This document shows positions 44,027-52,605 of a stretch of 64,000 bases of DNA, piece by piece. The translations under genes and the position numbers were made by a program. Each line of letters opens with the position of its first letter. The first letter of the stretch is position 1. The notes under the pieces are model-generated. The model did not search any database. It was not told the DNA's origin and worked only from the letters and a program-made list of their open reading frames with translations. Source of the stretch: Nocardiopsis ganjiahuensis DSM 45031 (lineage in GTDB: Bacteria > Actinomycetota > Actinomycetes > Streptosporangiales > Streptosporangiaceae); NCBI RefSeq assembly GCF_000341085.1, contig NZ_ANBA01000020.1:124001-188000 (forward strand), given 5' to 3'.

Positions 44027-45250
44027 GTGAGCAAGCACCACTGCTCCGCCCGGGAGCTGTTCGGTTCGGCCACCTTCCTGCGCGTTTTCACGCGCGTCAT
44101 GGGGTGCGGACCGTGCTCCGCGGACGGAACCGCACAGGGCTGCGCCGGCCACTCCGAGCAGTTCTGTGACTACGTCGACCTGTGCTTCGAACACTGCCCG
44201 TGTGAGAAGCACCGGGGTGATCCGCGCAGTGTCATCGCCGTGCGGATGGCCGGTGTCGTGACCGCCGCCGCGCCTGCGGCCGAGAGTGCGTCCACCGTGC
44301 CCGAAACAGGCACGGCGAACGCTGTGGACCGCATCGGCGCGGAACACGTCGTCGTGGACCGGACCGCCGCGCACCGGCTCCGCGACGCCCTGGACGACGT
44401 CCGCCGGGACCGCTCCTACAAGAACCTGCGCCACGTCTACCCGCAGCCCGCCCCCAACGGCAAGGTCCGCTGCGCCTTCTCCGAACGGCCCCGGCGCTGG
44501 GCCCAGCGCCGCGACGTGGCCCGGGTCGCCACCGACGTGGTCGAACAGGAGGCGCTGGCCCTGCTCGTGCTCACCGCGGGCTGGGGCAACCCCGCCGCCG
44601 ACCTGCCCGAGGACATCCACCCCGGGGAGTCCGTGTCGTTCACCGAGGACGGCAGCGCGGTCCCCGTCGCCGACCTGCACGGGCGTCCCCTCACCGCCGT
44701 CAGGGAACCCCCGATGGTGTCCACCGCCACCGGTGACTACCTGCTCCGCAAACTCGTCGAACTGGCCGCGGGCCGCGACGCCGACCAGGGACGCACCCCC
44801 GACCAGCGCCGCCGCCTGCTCCTGCGCCGCCTGCTGCCGAACCTGAGCGGCGAGGACGTGGCCCGGCGCCTCACCGGGGTCCTGGGGCGGATGGCCGTGA
44901 ACATGCCCGGCCACTTCGAGCTGGTGCAGCACGCCCGGGGACGGGCCCGCAGCGCCCCCTACACCCCCGTGCCCGACCTGCCCGACCCCGATGACGGGGC
45001 CGCCGACAGGCGCGAGGTCCTGGACCGGGCCGAACGCGCGTGGCTGGGCTGGCTCGCCGGGGAACTGGCCGCCGAGGCCCAGGCCCACCGGGCGGCCTTC
45101 GACGCCGACCCCCGGGGCGCGCTCGACGCCCTGCTGCGCCGCCTCCTGGAGGAGGCCCCCCGGTCACCGCGGCTCTGGCACGGGGCCCAGGACGACCCCG
45201 ACCGCCGGGCCGACCTGCTGGAGGCGCTGGCCGAGGCCATCAACGGCTGA
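44027..45250 (+). CDS. Cys-rich protein, function unknown
   Basis: A 407-residue protein I do not recognise. The first 60 residues hold eight cysteines (C6, C27, C30, C39, C47, C53, C57, C59) in the pattern MGCGPCSADGTAQGC, FCDYVDLCFEHCPCEKH, suggesting one or two zinc or Fe-S sites. The rest is mostly helical with a basic middle (RRDRSYKNLRHVYPQ, ERPRRWAQRRDVAR). No membrane segment. GTG start with GGGGAGAAGAG upstream. It is divergent from the NLTPH-CARF operon with its own strong promoter; the GTCCGAGAG motif is not found upstream of it. Confidence 0.65.
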   Translation: MSKHHCSARELFGSATFLRVFTRVMGCGPCSADGTAQGCAGHSEQFCDYVDLCFEHCPCEKHRGDPRSVIAVRMAGVVTAAAPAAESASTVPETGTANAVDRIGAEHVVVDRTAAHRLRDALDDVRRDRSYKNLRHVYPQPAPNGKVRCAFSERPRRWAQRRDVARVATDVVEQEALALLVLTAGWGNPAADLPEDIHPGESVSFTEDGSAVPVADLHGRPLTAVREPPMVSTATGDYLLRKLVELAAGRDADQGRTPDQRRRLLLRRLLPNLSGEDVARRLTGVLGRMAVNMPGHFELVQHARGRARSAPYTPVPDLPDPDDGAADRREVLDRAERAWLGWLAGELAAEAQAHRAAFDADPRGALDALLRRLLEEAPRSPRLWHGAQDDPDRRADLLEALAEAING

Positions 45251-45289
45251 GCGGGCGGGACCCGTGCGGCGACGGGACCCGAGCCGAGG

Positions 45290-45317
45290 GCCCGGGAGCG
45301 GCATCCCCCTCCCGGGC
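45290..45317. terminator. Terminator between convergent genes
   Basis: A perfect 9-bp stem, GCCCGGGAG with CTCCCGGGC, and a 10-base loop, filling the gap between the Cys-rich gene and the convergent regulator gene. Confidence 0.6.
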
Positions 45318-46202
45318 TCAGGCGGGGTGCGGAGCACGCGGGCGATTCCGCGCTCCCCCGTCCGCCCGGTGGCCGGTCAGCAGCCTGAGCGCGTCGCGGT
45401 CGGACTCGCCGCGGGCGGTGTAGACCTCCAGGTGGTGGTCGGGGCTGTCGGGCTGGAGCCAGACCTGGTAGTCGACGTCCAGCGCGCCGACCGTGGGGTG
45501 CTGGAGGAGCATGGTCCCGACCGTGCAGTCACGGACGTCGCCCTGGGCCCACATGAGGGCGAACTCGGGGCTGCGCATGACCAGTTCTCCGATGAGCTCG
45601 GCCAGGCGCGCGTCCGTGGGATAGCGCCCCGCGGTCAGGCGGAGGTAGGCCACGTGCACCTCGGCGAGTTCGCGCCAGTTGCGGTGCAGGTCCCGGTGGA
45701 GCGGGTCGAGGAAGAACATCCTCGGGACCGACGGCCGGTTCTCGGGGTCCTCCGGGGAGCGGAAGTCGAGGTGCTCGGCGACCAGGGCGTGCCCGGACCG
45801 GTTCCACGCCAGGACGTCCCCGCGCCGCCCCAGGAGGACCGCCGGGGCACCTTCCCCGAAGGACTCCAGCAGCGCCAGCACCCGGGGGTGGGGGTGCTCG
45901 GGCTCGGGCCGGACCAGGCGGGGCACCGAGGGGCGGCGCGCCAGGTTGTGCAGGTGGACCGTCTCGGCCTCGTCGAGCCGCAGCACGCGGGCCAGGGCGT
46001 CGAGCACCTGCTGGGAGGCTGTGCCCGCCTGGTCCTGCTCCAGGCGCGTGTAGTACCCGGGGCTGACACCCGCGAGCTGGGCCAGCTCCTCCCTGCGCAG
46101 TCCCGGGACGCGCCGCGGACCGTAGGCGCGCAGACCCACCAGTTCGGGGGTGACGCGGTCACGTCGGGTCCTGAGGTAGGTGCCGAGGCTCTCGAGTTCC
46201 AT
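45318..46202 (-). CDS. XRE-family regulator with MmyB-like ligand-binding domain
   Basis: A 294-residue regulator. Residues 1-80 are a Cro/C1-type helix-turn-helix (VPGLRREELAQLAGVSPGYYTRLEQDQ). The rest matches the MmyB-like PAS-type domain (LGRRGDVLAWNRSGHAL, RNWRELAEVHVAYLRL). Such regulators control adjacent divergent transporters or oxidoreductases. The ATG has TACGAT seven bases upstream, indicating a leaderless start and arguing against an ATG three codons earlier. It is divergent from an MFS exporter. Confidence 0.88.
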   Translation of the reverse strand: MELESLGTYLRTRRDRVTPELVGLRAYGPRRVPGLRREELAQLAGVSPGYYTRLEQDQAGTASQQVLDALARVLRLDEAETVHLHNLARRPSVPRLVRPEPEHPHPRVLALLESFGEGAPAVLLGRRGDVLAWNRSGHALVAEHLDFRSPEDPENRPSVPRMFFLDPLHRDLHRNWRELAEVHVAYLRLTAGRYPTDARLAELIGELVMRSPEFALMWAQGDVRDCTVGTMLLQHPTVGALDVDYQVWLQPDSPDHHLEVYTARGESDRDALRLLTGHRADGGARNRPRAPHPA

Positions 46203-46209
46203 GCCCCGC

Positions 46210-46215
46210 ATCGTA
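46210..46215 (-). promoter_or_regulatory. -10 element, leaderless start of the MmyB-type regulator
   Basis: TACGAT on the minus strand, seven bases before the ATG; no ribosome binding site. Confidence 0.45.
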
Positions 46216-46306
46216 CGTCCGGCGGATCCGGCCCTGCCTGCACCTGCGGGGGATACCCACGGCGGTGGTCTGGCCGGCTCCGGGTGCGGCGGCCAGTGTC
46301 GGACCC

Positions 46307-47830
46307 ATGACAGATCCACAGACGAAACCACTCGTTCCGCGTTCCCCGAGCTCCCCCGGCGCCCCTGGTCCCGTGGGCTCCGAGGGGGCGCCACCCGACC
46401 GCCGCGCCTGGCTGGGCCTGCTGGTCGTCCTGGGTCCGGTCCTGCTCGTGGCGATGGACAACTCCATCCTCCACCTGGCGATGCCCCGCATCACCGGGGC
46501 CCTCTCTCCGAGCGCGGGCCAGTCCCTGTGGATCCTCGACGTCTACGGCTTCGTCGTGGGTTCGCTGCTCATCACCTTCGGCAGCGTCGGGGACCGCTAC
46601 GGCCGCCTCCGGCTGATGATGGTCGGCGCCGTCGTCTTCGGCGCCGGATCGGCCGGGGCGGCGTTCGCCACCTCACCGGAGGCCCTCATCGCCTTCCGGG
46701 CGCTCATGGGCATCGGCGGGGCGACCCTGCTGCCCTCCGGACTCGCGGTGCTCAGCGAACTGTTCCGCGACCCCCGCCGGCGCGCCCAGGCGATCGGGGT
46801 CTTCGCCGCGACCTTCGCCGCCGGATTCGCGATCGGACCCGTCACCGGAGGGCTGCTCCTGAGCGTGTTCCCCTGGGGGTCGGTCTTCCTGGTCAACCTC
46901 CCGGTCGTGGCGGTCTTCCTGGTGTCCGCCCCCGTCGTCCTGCGAGAGGTCCGCGGCACCCGGCCCGGACGGGTGGACGCGCTGAGCGTACTGCTCTCCT
47001 CGGCCGGGCTGCTGCTGGCCGTGTACACGCTCAAGGACGCCGCGAGCCACGGCCTGTCCTGGTCGCAGGCGGCCACGGCGCTGGTCGGAGCCGCTCTCGT
47101 GTGGTGGTTCCTGCGCAGGCAGACCCGGCTGGAGCACCCGCTCGTGGACCTGGGCCTGTTCCGGGAGCGCGTCTTCGCCCTCGCGATCGTCACCGGGCTG
47201 CTGTCCCTGCTGGTGTGGGCGGCAGCGAGCTACCTCACCGGGATGTACCTGCAGTCGGTGCTCGGCCTCAGCGTCCTGACCGCCGCACTGCTCGCGGTCC
47301 CGGGGGCGGTGGTGCTCACCGTGACCAGCGTGGTGACACCCCGGTTCTTCGACCGCGCGGGCAAGCGGACCGCGCTGGCCGCCGCGCACCTGTTCGCCGG
47401 TTCGGGGCTGGCGCTCCTGCTCCTGGCGGACGCCGATTCCGGGGTCGCCTGGTTCCTCGCCTCCACCATGGTGGCCGGCGTCGGATACGGCATCTCGTTC
47501 AGCACGGTCGCCGAGACCGCCGTGGCGGCGGTGCCCCCGGAGCGGGCCGGGGCGGCGGGCGCCATCGCGGAGACCAGCAACGAACTCGGCAACGCGCTGG
47601 GCATCTCCCTCCTGGGCGCCGTCGCAGCGCTGGTCTTCCGGCTCGCGGGGCCCGACGTCGCCGGAACCCTGAACGAGACCCTGGCGGTCCCGGGGCTGCC
47701 CTCGGCCGTGGCCGACTCGGCCCGTGAGGCGTTCCTGGGCGGGATGCGTGTCGCCGTGGCCGCCGGAAGCGCGGTCTCGTTCGTCATCGGCCTGCTCGTC
47801 CTGCGCCTGCTGCCCCGAAGCGTTCGGTGA
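46307..47830 (+). CDS. DHA2-type MFS drug exporter
   Basis: A 507-residue protein with 14 hydrophobic segments of the EmrB/QacA (SmvA-like) type. After a Pro-rich N-terminus come LLVAMDNSILHLAMPRI, the motif-A loop GDRYGRLRLMM, and motif C-like AIGPVTGGLLL. Probably a proton-driven exporter of cationic or hydrophobic drugs regulated by the divergent MmyB-type protein. The last 47 bases are antisense to the end of the TIGR03986-like RAMP gene. Confidence 0.87.
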   Translation: MTDPQTKPLVPRSPSSPGAPGPVGSEGAPPDRRAWLGLLVVLGPVLLVAMDNSILHLAMPRITGALSPSAGQSLWILDVYGFVVGSLLITFGSVGDRYGRLRLMMVGAVVFGAGSAGAAFATSPEALIAFRALMGIGGATLLPSGLAVLSELFRDPRRRAQAIGVFAATFAAGFAIGPVTGGLLLSVFPWGSVFLVNLPVVAVFLVSAPVVLREVRGTRPGRVDALSVLLSSAGLLLAVYTLKDAASHGLSWSQAATALVGAALVWWFLRRQTRLEHPLVDLGLFRERVFALAIVTGLLSLLVWAAASYLTGMYLQSVLGLSVLTAALLAVPGAVVLTVTSVVTPRFFDRAGKRTALAAAHLFAGSGLALLLLADADSGVAWFLASTMVAGVGYGISFSTVAETAVAAVPPERAGAAGAIAETSNELGNALGISLLGAVAALVFRLAGPDVAGTLNETLAVPGLPSAVADSAREAFLGGMRVAVAAGSAVSFVIGLLVLRLLPRSVR

Positions 47831-49985
47831 GCGGGGGCAGGACCGGGTACTCGGCGAACCGGCGCAGGGACATCACCGCCGTCTCCGACCACGGCAGGCG
47901 CTCGCGCCAGCGGCCGGCCAGGCACACGTCCACCACCTGGTCCACCTCGGTCCAGTCGCCGACCGACCGGTACCCCGCCAGGGCGGCGGAGAAGGCGTCC
48001 AGGAACGAGGCGACCTGGTCGGGGCCGGCCCGGGTGACCCCGGCGGCGGGGTCCAGGGAGAGGTCGGCGGCGCGGGAGCGGCGGTCGACCAGGTGGAGTT
48101 CGGGGCGCAGGTGCACACTGCCCATGCCGAGGGACTTGCCCATGCCGATCTTGTGGGCGTGCTCGGGGTCGCGGGGGTCGCCGCCGTCGGCCGGGTTGGC
48201 CAGGAGCAGGGCGCGCATGAGGGCGCCGAGTTCGGCGTCGGTGAGGTTGGTGAAGGTGATCCGGGACCGCAGGGCGAGGCCGTCGCGGAGCGGGACGATG
48301 TCGCGCTGGGTGTCCCTGGGCGGTGCGGTGGCGGCGCCCCGGGGCAGCACCGTGAGCCCGAGTTCGGTCTGGGCCCGTTCGTCGTAGCGGACGGGCGTGC
48401 CCAGGCGGGGGTCGTGCCGGTGCAGGTAGGCCTTGTACCCGCCCAGGCGGATCCGGCCCTCGTGCGACCATGTGACGATGTCGGGCCGCTCCCCCGCCGC
48501 CGTGTCGGGGCCCTGGAGCAGGTAGTTGGCGAAACAGCCGCGCTGCGGGGACAGCAGCCGCACGCGCAGGGCGGCGCCGTCGGGGTAGTCGGGATCGGGG
48601 TCCGTGCTCAGGGCGCTGCCGAAGGACACCCGGCCCTTGAGCGCCCCGGCCTCCCCCGCGAACACGTCGGTGTCACCGAAGACCGCCCGGCACACGTCGA
48701 CGGTGCGCCCCGCGCGTGCGGTGCGGTCGGGGTCCCCGTGCTGGGGGCCGAGTACCTCGCCCGGGACGGCGCGGCGGATCGGGTTGTCGTCGCTGACCGC
48801 GATGCGGTAGCCGCCGGAGCGGCCGAAGGAGACCACGTGGCCGGCCTGGTCCACGTCGAACCAGATCGGTTCCAGGCTCCGCCGGGGCAGTCCGCCGCCG
48901 CCCCCGCCCCCGGCGACGGGCGGACGGCCGGGGTCGTTGCCTCCGGCGCCCAGGGTCTCGGGGAAGGCGGCCCGCTGGTAGCCGGTGACCTGCTCCGCGG
49001 ACTCGAACAGTTCCACCATGGCGTCGGGGACCGGGAGCCGGCCGGTCCGCAGGTCGGTGGGCCTGGGGAACAGGTAGGCGTTGCTCCGTCCCCCCGCGGC
49101 GGCCCCGGTCAGGACCACCAGCGCGGGGACCACCCCGCCCCCGTGGTCGGAACCGCCGGTGCCGACCTGTCCGGCCAGGTGGGCGAGGGCCTCCTCCTTC
49201 GTGGGGGCGACGGCGGCGATCCCCGGCTCTCCCGGCAGGTGGACCGCGTACACCCAGCGGTGCTGGAGGCGGCCGTGCTGTTCGTGGGCGGTGGGGACGT
49301 AGGTGTTGTCACGGGGCGCGTCGGGGAAGTCCGCGACCCCGAAGTCCCAGGTGCGCAGGCTCTCCCGCAGCACCTCGAAGGGCACCTTGAGCGCCCGGCC
49401 CGGCTCGGGTTCCAGTGCCGTGGCGGGGACCTCGACGGCGTACCAGCCCTCGCCCCGGGGCGAGCGGTACAGGAAACCCTGCTTGGTACGCAGCCCCGCC
49501 CGGCGTTTGCGGTAGTGGTCGTGCTGCTGGGCCATGACCTGGCGGGCGCGGGGGGACAGGGCGCTGTCGGCGCTGCCGGCGTCCACCCGCACCGGGGCGC
49601 GGAAGAACAGCATGGGGGTGTTGACCGGCCCGCTCTCGCCGCCGGTGAGCATGCGCAGTGTGTTGCGGACCAGGCCGCGCAGGGTGGAGCCGGGCACCGC
49701 GGGCAGGGAGCGGTCGCCGTGCGGAAAGCGGGCGGAGGCGTGCACCCCGTCCCGGCCGGGGGTCTGGCCGATGAAGGTGGGGGTCAGGGTGGTCAGGGTG
49801 AGGTCGATCCAGCCCGAGCGGGTGCCCGGGACGGTGCGGTCGTGCGACCGGAGCAGGGACCCGGTGTCGTGGTCGGGGTGCAGCGCGGCGGCGGGCACGG
49901 GGGTCTCGGCCAGGCGGACCAGGCCGTAGGGGGCCGTGGCGCGGTAGGGGCCCGGTCGGTCGGCGGCGTGCCGCGGGTCCGCCAT
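47784..49985 (-). CDS. Type III-D CRISPR RAMP protein, TIGR03986-like
   Basis: A 733-residue RAMP protein. The N-terminal half has STLRGLVRNTLRMLTGGESGPVN and MLFFRAPVRVD, typical of the TIGR03986 CRISPR family, and a glycine-rich RAMP loop, IGMGKSLGMGSVHLRPEL, lies near the C-terminus. A flexible Gly run (VAGGGGGGGLPRR) separates two halves, so it probably contains two Cas7-like folds. It should be a backbone or capping subunit of the crRNA-guided effector. Start and upstream stop overlap as TGATG. It is the last gene of the cas10 operon and overlaps the convergent MFS gene by 47 bases. Confidence 0.82.
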   Translation of the reverse strand: MADPRHAADRPGPYRATAPYGLVRLAETPVPAAALHPDHDTGSLLRSHDRTVPGTRSGWIDLTLTTLTPTFIGQTPGRDGVHASARFPHGDRSLPAVPGSTLRGLVRNTLRMLTGGESGPVNTPMLFFRAPVRVDAGSADSALSPRARQVMAQQHDHYRKRRAGLRTKQGFLYRSPRGEGWYAVEVPATALEPEPGRALKVPFEVLRESLRTWDFGVADFPDAPRDNTYVPTAHEQHGRLQHRWVYAVHLPGEPGIAAVAPTKEEALAHLAGQVGTGGSDHGGGVVPALVVLTGAAAGGRSNAYLFPRPTDLRTGRLPVPDAMVELFESAEQVTGYQRAAFPETLGAGGNDPGRPPVAGGGGGGGLPRRSLEPIWFDVDQAGHVVSFGRSGGYRIAVSDDNPIRRAVPGEVLGPQHGDPDRTARAGRTVDVCRAVFGDTDVFAGEAGALKGRVSFGSALSTDPDPDYPDGAALRVRLLSPQRGCFANYLLQGPDTAAGERPDIVTWSHEGRIRLGGYKAYLHRHDPRLGTPVRYDERAQTELGLTVLPRGAATAPPRDTQRDIVPLRDGLALRSRITFTNLTDAELGALMRALLLANPADGGDPRDPEHAHKIGMGKSLGMGSVHLRPELHLVDRRSRAADLSLDPAAGVTRAGPDQVASFLDAFSAALAGYRSVGDWTEVDQVVDVCLAGRWRERLPWSETAVMSLRRFAEYPVLPPLTERFGAAGAGRAGR

Positions 49986-50815
49986 CAGCGCTCCTCTCCC
50001 CGGGCCCGTTCCTGACCCGGGCCCCGGCCCCGGGCTCCCGCCCTGTCGTCGGCACGCACCTGGTCGCCCGTACCGACGTCGAACTCCGGCCCGGTGGGCT
50101 TGGCCCCGGTGCACAGCCCCGTGAGGCGGTGGAAGGCCACCCCCACCGCGCCCGTGGCGGGGTCGGCCGCCCAGTACTCCCGGACCGTCAGCCAGGTACC
50201 GGTGCTCTCCAACGCACCGCGCCCCGGTTCCGTCAGCGGCCGGACCCGGCCCGAGAAGTCGGCCCAGTCCACCGGGAGCACCGCCTCGGTACCGGACGGC
50301 TCCCGGGTCACCGACAGGGGCACCGCACCCTCCAGGGTGCGGCTGTTGGCCGCCCCTGCCCACCCCTGCAGCAGGAACGACCTGTCACGGGGGCGCAACC
50401 ACTCCGGCGGGTCGTCCTGAGCGTCGGTGCTGACCCATCCCGAATCCGCGCCCTCGCCCAGGCGGATCTGCGCGTGCGGACCGAACACCAGGACCTCCAG
50501 TACCCGCCACCGGTCGGTGCCGGGGTCCAGCGGGGGCGCGGACAGGTGCTCGGTGGGCGGGGCGTCCGACCGGCGCCACAGCTCTCCGGGACAGGCCCCG
50601 GTGATCCGCCCGTCGCCGAGTTCGGCCAGCAGCCACTGGGGGCCGCCGGACGCACCGGGCGGCCCCGCCGCGTCGAGCGCCCGGCAGCGCCGCCCCCGGA
50701 CGAACACGTCGTCGAGGACCTCGTCGACCAGCCCGGCCGACAGCGGCCGCACGGCCACCCCGACCGGTTCGGGGGGCTCATGGGCCGGGAGGGGATCGTA
50801 CGCGTGCGGGCTCAT
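49985..50815 (-). CDS. csx19: Type III-D CRISPR-associated protein Csx19-like
   Basis: A 276-residue protein. The stretches PQWLLAELGDGRITG, RVLEVLVFGPHAQIRLGEG and LTVREYWAADPATGAVGVAFHRLTGL follow the pattern I recall for Csx19 (TIGR03984), a marker of subtype III-D. Csx19 has no known enzymatic activity and is thought to be part of, or loaded on, the effector. The C-terminal 40 residues are Arg/Gly-rich. Its ATG overlaps the previous stop as ATGA. Family assignment is from memory and needs a profile search. Confidence 0.65.
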   Translation of the reverse strand: MSPHAYDPLPAHEPPEPVGVAVRPLSAGLVDEVLDDVFVRGRRCRALDAAGPPGASGGPQWLLAELGDGRITGACPGELWRRSDAPPTEHLSAPPLDPGTDRWRVLEVLVFGPHAQIRLGEGADSGWVSTDAQDDPPEWLRPRDRSFLLQGWAGAANSRTLEGAVPLSVTREPSGTEAVLPVDWADFSGRVRPLTEPGRGALESTGTWLTVREYWAADPATGAVGVAFHRLTGLCTGAKPTGPEFDVGTGDQVRADDRAGARGRGPGQERARGEER

Positions 50816-52605
50816 GGCCGGTTCCCCCGGGTGATCTGGCGGTGGAGGGCGGGCAGCCACCCGCGCACCACGGCGGCTTCGTAACTGTCCGGATCGGTGA
50901 GTGCGGTGACCAGGTCCACCTGGTGCGGTTCGGCTCCGTCGCCCTCGTAGCCGACCAGCACCGCCCGGGTGGCGACGAGCCTGCCGTTGCCGCTGCCCGA
51001 GCCCGCGCCGAGGGTGTCGAAGGGGACCGTGACCAGTTCGCGCACCACCAGGGCGAGCAGCCCCCGGACGGCGTCGTCGGGTTCGGTGATGTCGAGGACG
51101 GCCTCGGCCGAACCGCCGCAGTGCAGGTCGGAGGTGAACAGGCGCCCGTCCACGGCGTCGCCGAACAGGGCGTCCACGGTCAGGCGCGTGGTGGTCAGGG
51201 GCGCGCCGCCGGTGACGGACGGGGTGGCGCGCAGGCGGATGCGTGAGGGCACGGACGGGGTCGGCGGGGCACCGGGGCTCTGGTCGGTGTCGGCGCCCCA
51301 CCAGTGCCCGTGCCACTCCCTCCAGGCGGCCTCCTCCCCGACCAGGTGTTCGGCCGCGTCCCGGGCGATCCGACCGCCGACCCGTTTGAACAGGGCGAAC
51401 AGCGCGGTGTCGCCGAGGACCGGACGCAGTTCCACCTCCGCGGCCCCGGTGGCGGTGTCCGCGGTCCCCCCGCCGCCGGCGTCCGCGCCGGTGACGAACG
51501 GGCGTCGGCGGTGGGCGCGGTCAACCTCGGCCAGGCGCCCGTCCACGGGAGTGTCCCCGATCATGAGCAGGCCCGGGCGCAGCTCCTCCGGGACGGGCGG
51601 CCGCCCCGAGGGGGCGGGTTCGGGGCGTTCGGCCACGTGCAGTTCCATACGGAGTTCGGCCCGGCGGCGCCGGTCCGCGCCCTCGGCCCGGGCCGCCAGG
51701 TGGGCGGCGGTCGCCTCCCGGCCGTGTTCACGCAGCCGGTCCGCCACGAGCCCGGCCAGGTCCGTCCCGGAGCGGTGGTCCGCGGCGGCGCGGTGCGCGG
51801 CCGGCCCGGGTCCGGGAGAGGGCCGCCCGGCGGAGCGGCTCTCGGCGGGGCCGCTCTCGGCGAGTATGTCTCCGGCGGCCAGGGCCTCCTCTCCCTGCCG
51901 CCAACGGGTCCGCCAGTCGCGTGCGTGGTAGGCGAACCAGCCGTGTTCGTCGGTGAGGTCGTGGCGGCGCGCCGCCCAGCGGGCAGCGCGCACCGCCCCG
52001 TAGCCCCGCCCCGAACGCCCGCCGATCCGGATCCCGGGGCCCTCGTCCCCCAGGCCCCGGGCGGCCAGGACCAGCAGGGTGAGCAGCCGGGCCTCCTCCG
52101 ACGGTGCTCCCACCCGCAACCGCAGGTGGGCGGTGAAGACGGTGCCCGCGGGCAGGACCTCCCACTGCCACATCCGTCCGGGACTCACCGCACCGGTGGC
52201 CGGATCCACCCGGGTGCCCACCCGTACCGTGACCGCCGCCCCGTCCGGCAGGACGGCGTGTGCGTCGTCGACGTCCAGGGCGCTGGGCAGCGGAGCGGGG
52301 GTCCGCGCGCCGGTGAGCTCCCCCGCGTCGTCCGAGCCCAGCAGCGCGGCGGGGCCGACGGGGTCGGCGGTGCGCGCGGCGAGTTCGTGGCGGAGCAGCC
52401 CGGCGAGGGTGGTGCCGCGCAGGCGGGGCACCCCGGTACGCGGATCCCGGTCGAGGTACAGGTCCACGTCGCTCTCCGCGGTGTGCCGGGGGGTGGCCCT
52501 GGCCGCGCCCACGTGGGCGTCGGTGAGCAGGCACAGCCGGGCCGCGAACTCCCAGACCACGCCGGGTGGCCGGGGCCCGTACTCGTCCGCGAAGGAGTCG
52601 GTCAC
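50812..52605 (-). CDS. Double-RAMP (Cas7-like) protein of the type III-D locus
   Basis: A 597-residue protein with two RAMP units. The first is marked by RLRGTTLAGLLRHEL and the Gly-rich loop IRIGGRSGRGYGAVRAARW at about 192-210. The second, from about residue 330, has FVTGAD, ALFKRVGGRIARDAAEHL and the Gly-rich LGAGSGSGNGRLV. Two fused Cas7-like folds would supply two backbone positions of the effector. GTG start overlaps the csx10-like stop as GTGA; the end overlaps the next gene by ATGA. Confidence 0.8.
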   Translation of the reverse strand: MTDSFADEYGPRPPGVVWEFAARLCLLTDAHVGAARATPRHTAESDVDLYLDRDPRTGVPRLRGTTLAGLLRHELAARTADPVGPAALLGSDDAGELTGARTPAPLPSALDVDDAHAVLPDGAAVTVRVGTRVDPATGAVSPGRMWQWEVLPAGTVFTAHLRLRVGAPSEEARLLTLLVLAARGLGDEGPGIRIGGRSGRGYGAVRAARWAARRHDLTDEHGWFAYHARDWRTRWRQGEEALAAGDILAESGPAESRSAGRPSPGPGPAAHRAAADHRSGTDLAGLVADRLREHGREATAAHLAARAEGADRRRRAELRMELHVAERPEPAPSGRPPVPEELRPGLLMIGDTPVDGRLAEVDRAHRRRPFVTGADAGGGGTADTATGAAEVELRPVLGDTALFALFKRVGGRIARDAAEHLVGEEAAWREWHGHWWGADTDQSPGAPPTPSVPSRIRLRATPSVTGGAPLTTTRLTVDALFGDAVDGRLFTSDLHCGGSAEAVLDITEPDDAVRGLLALVVRELVTVPFDTLGAGSGSGNGRLVATRAVLVGYEGDGAEPHQVDLVTALTDPDSYEAAVVRGWLPALHRQITRGNRP

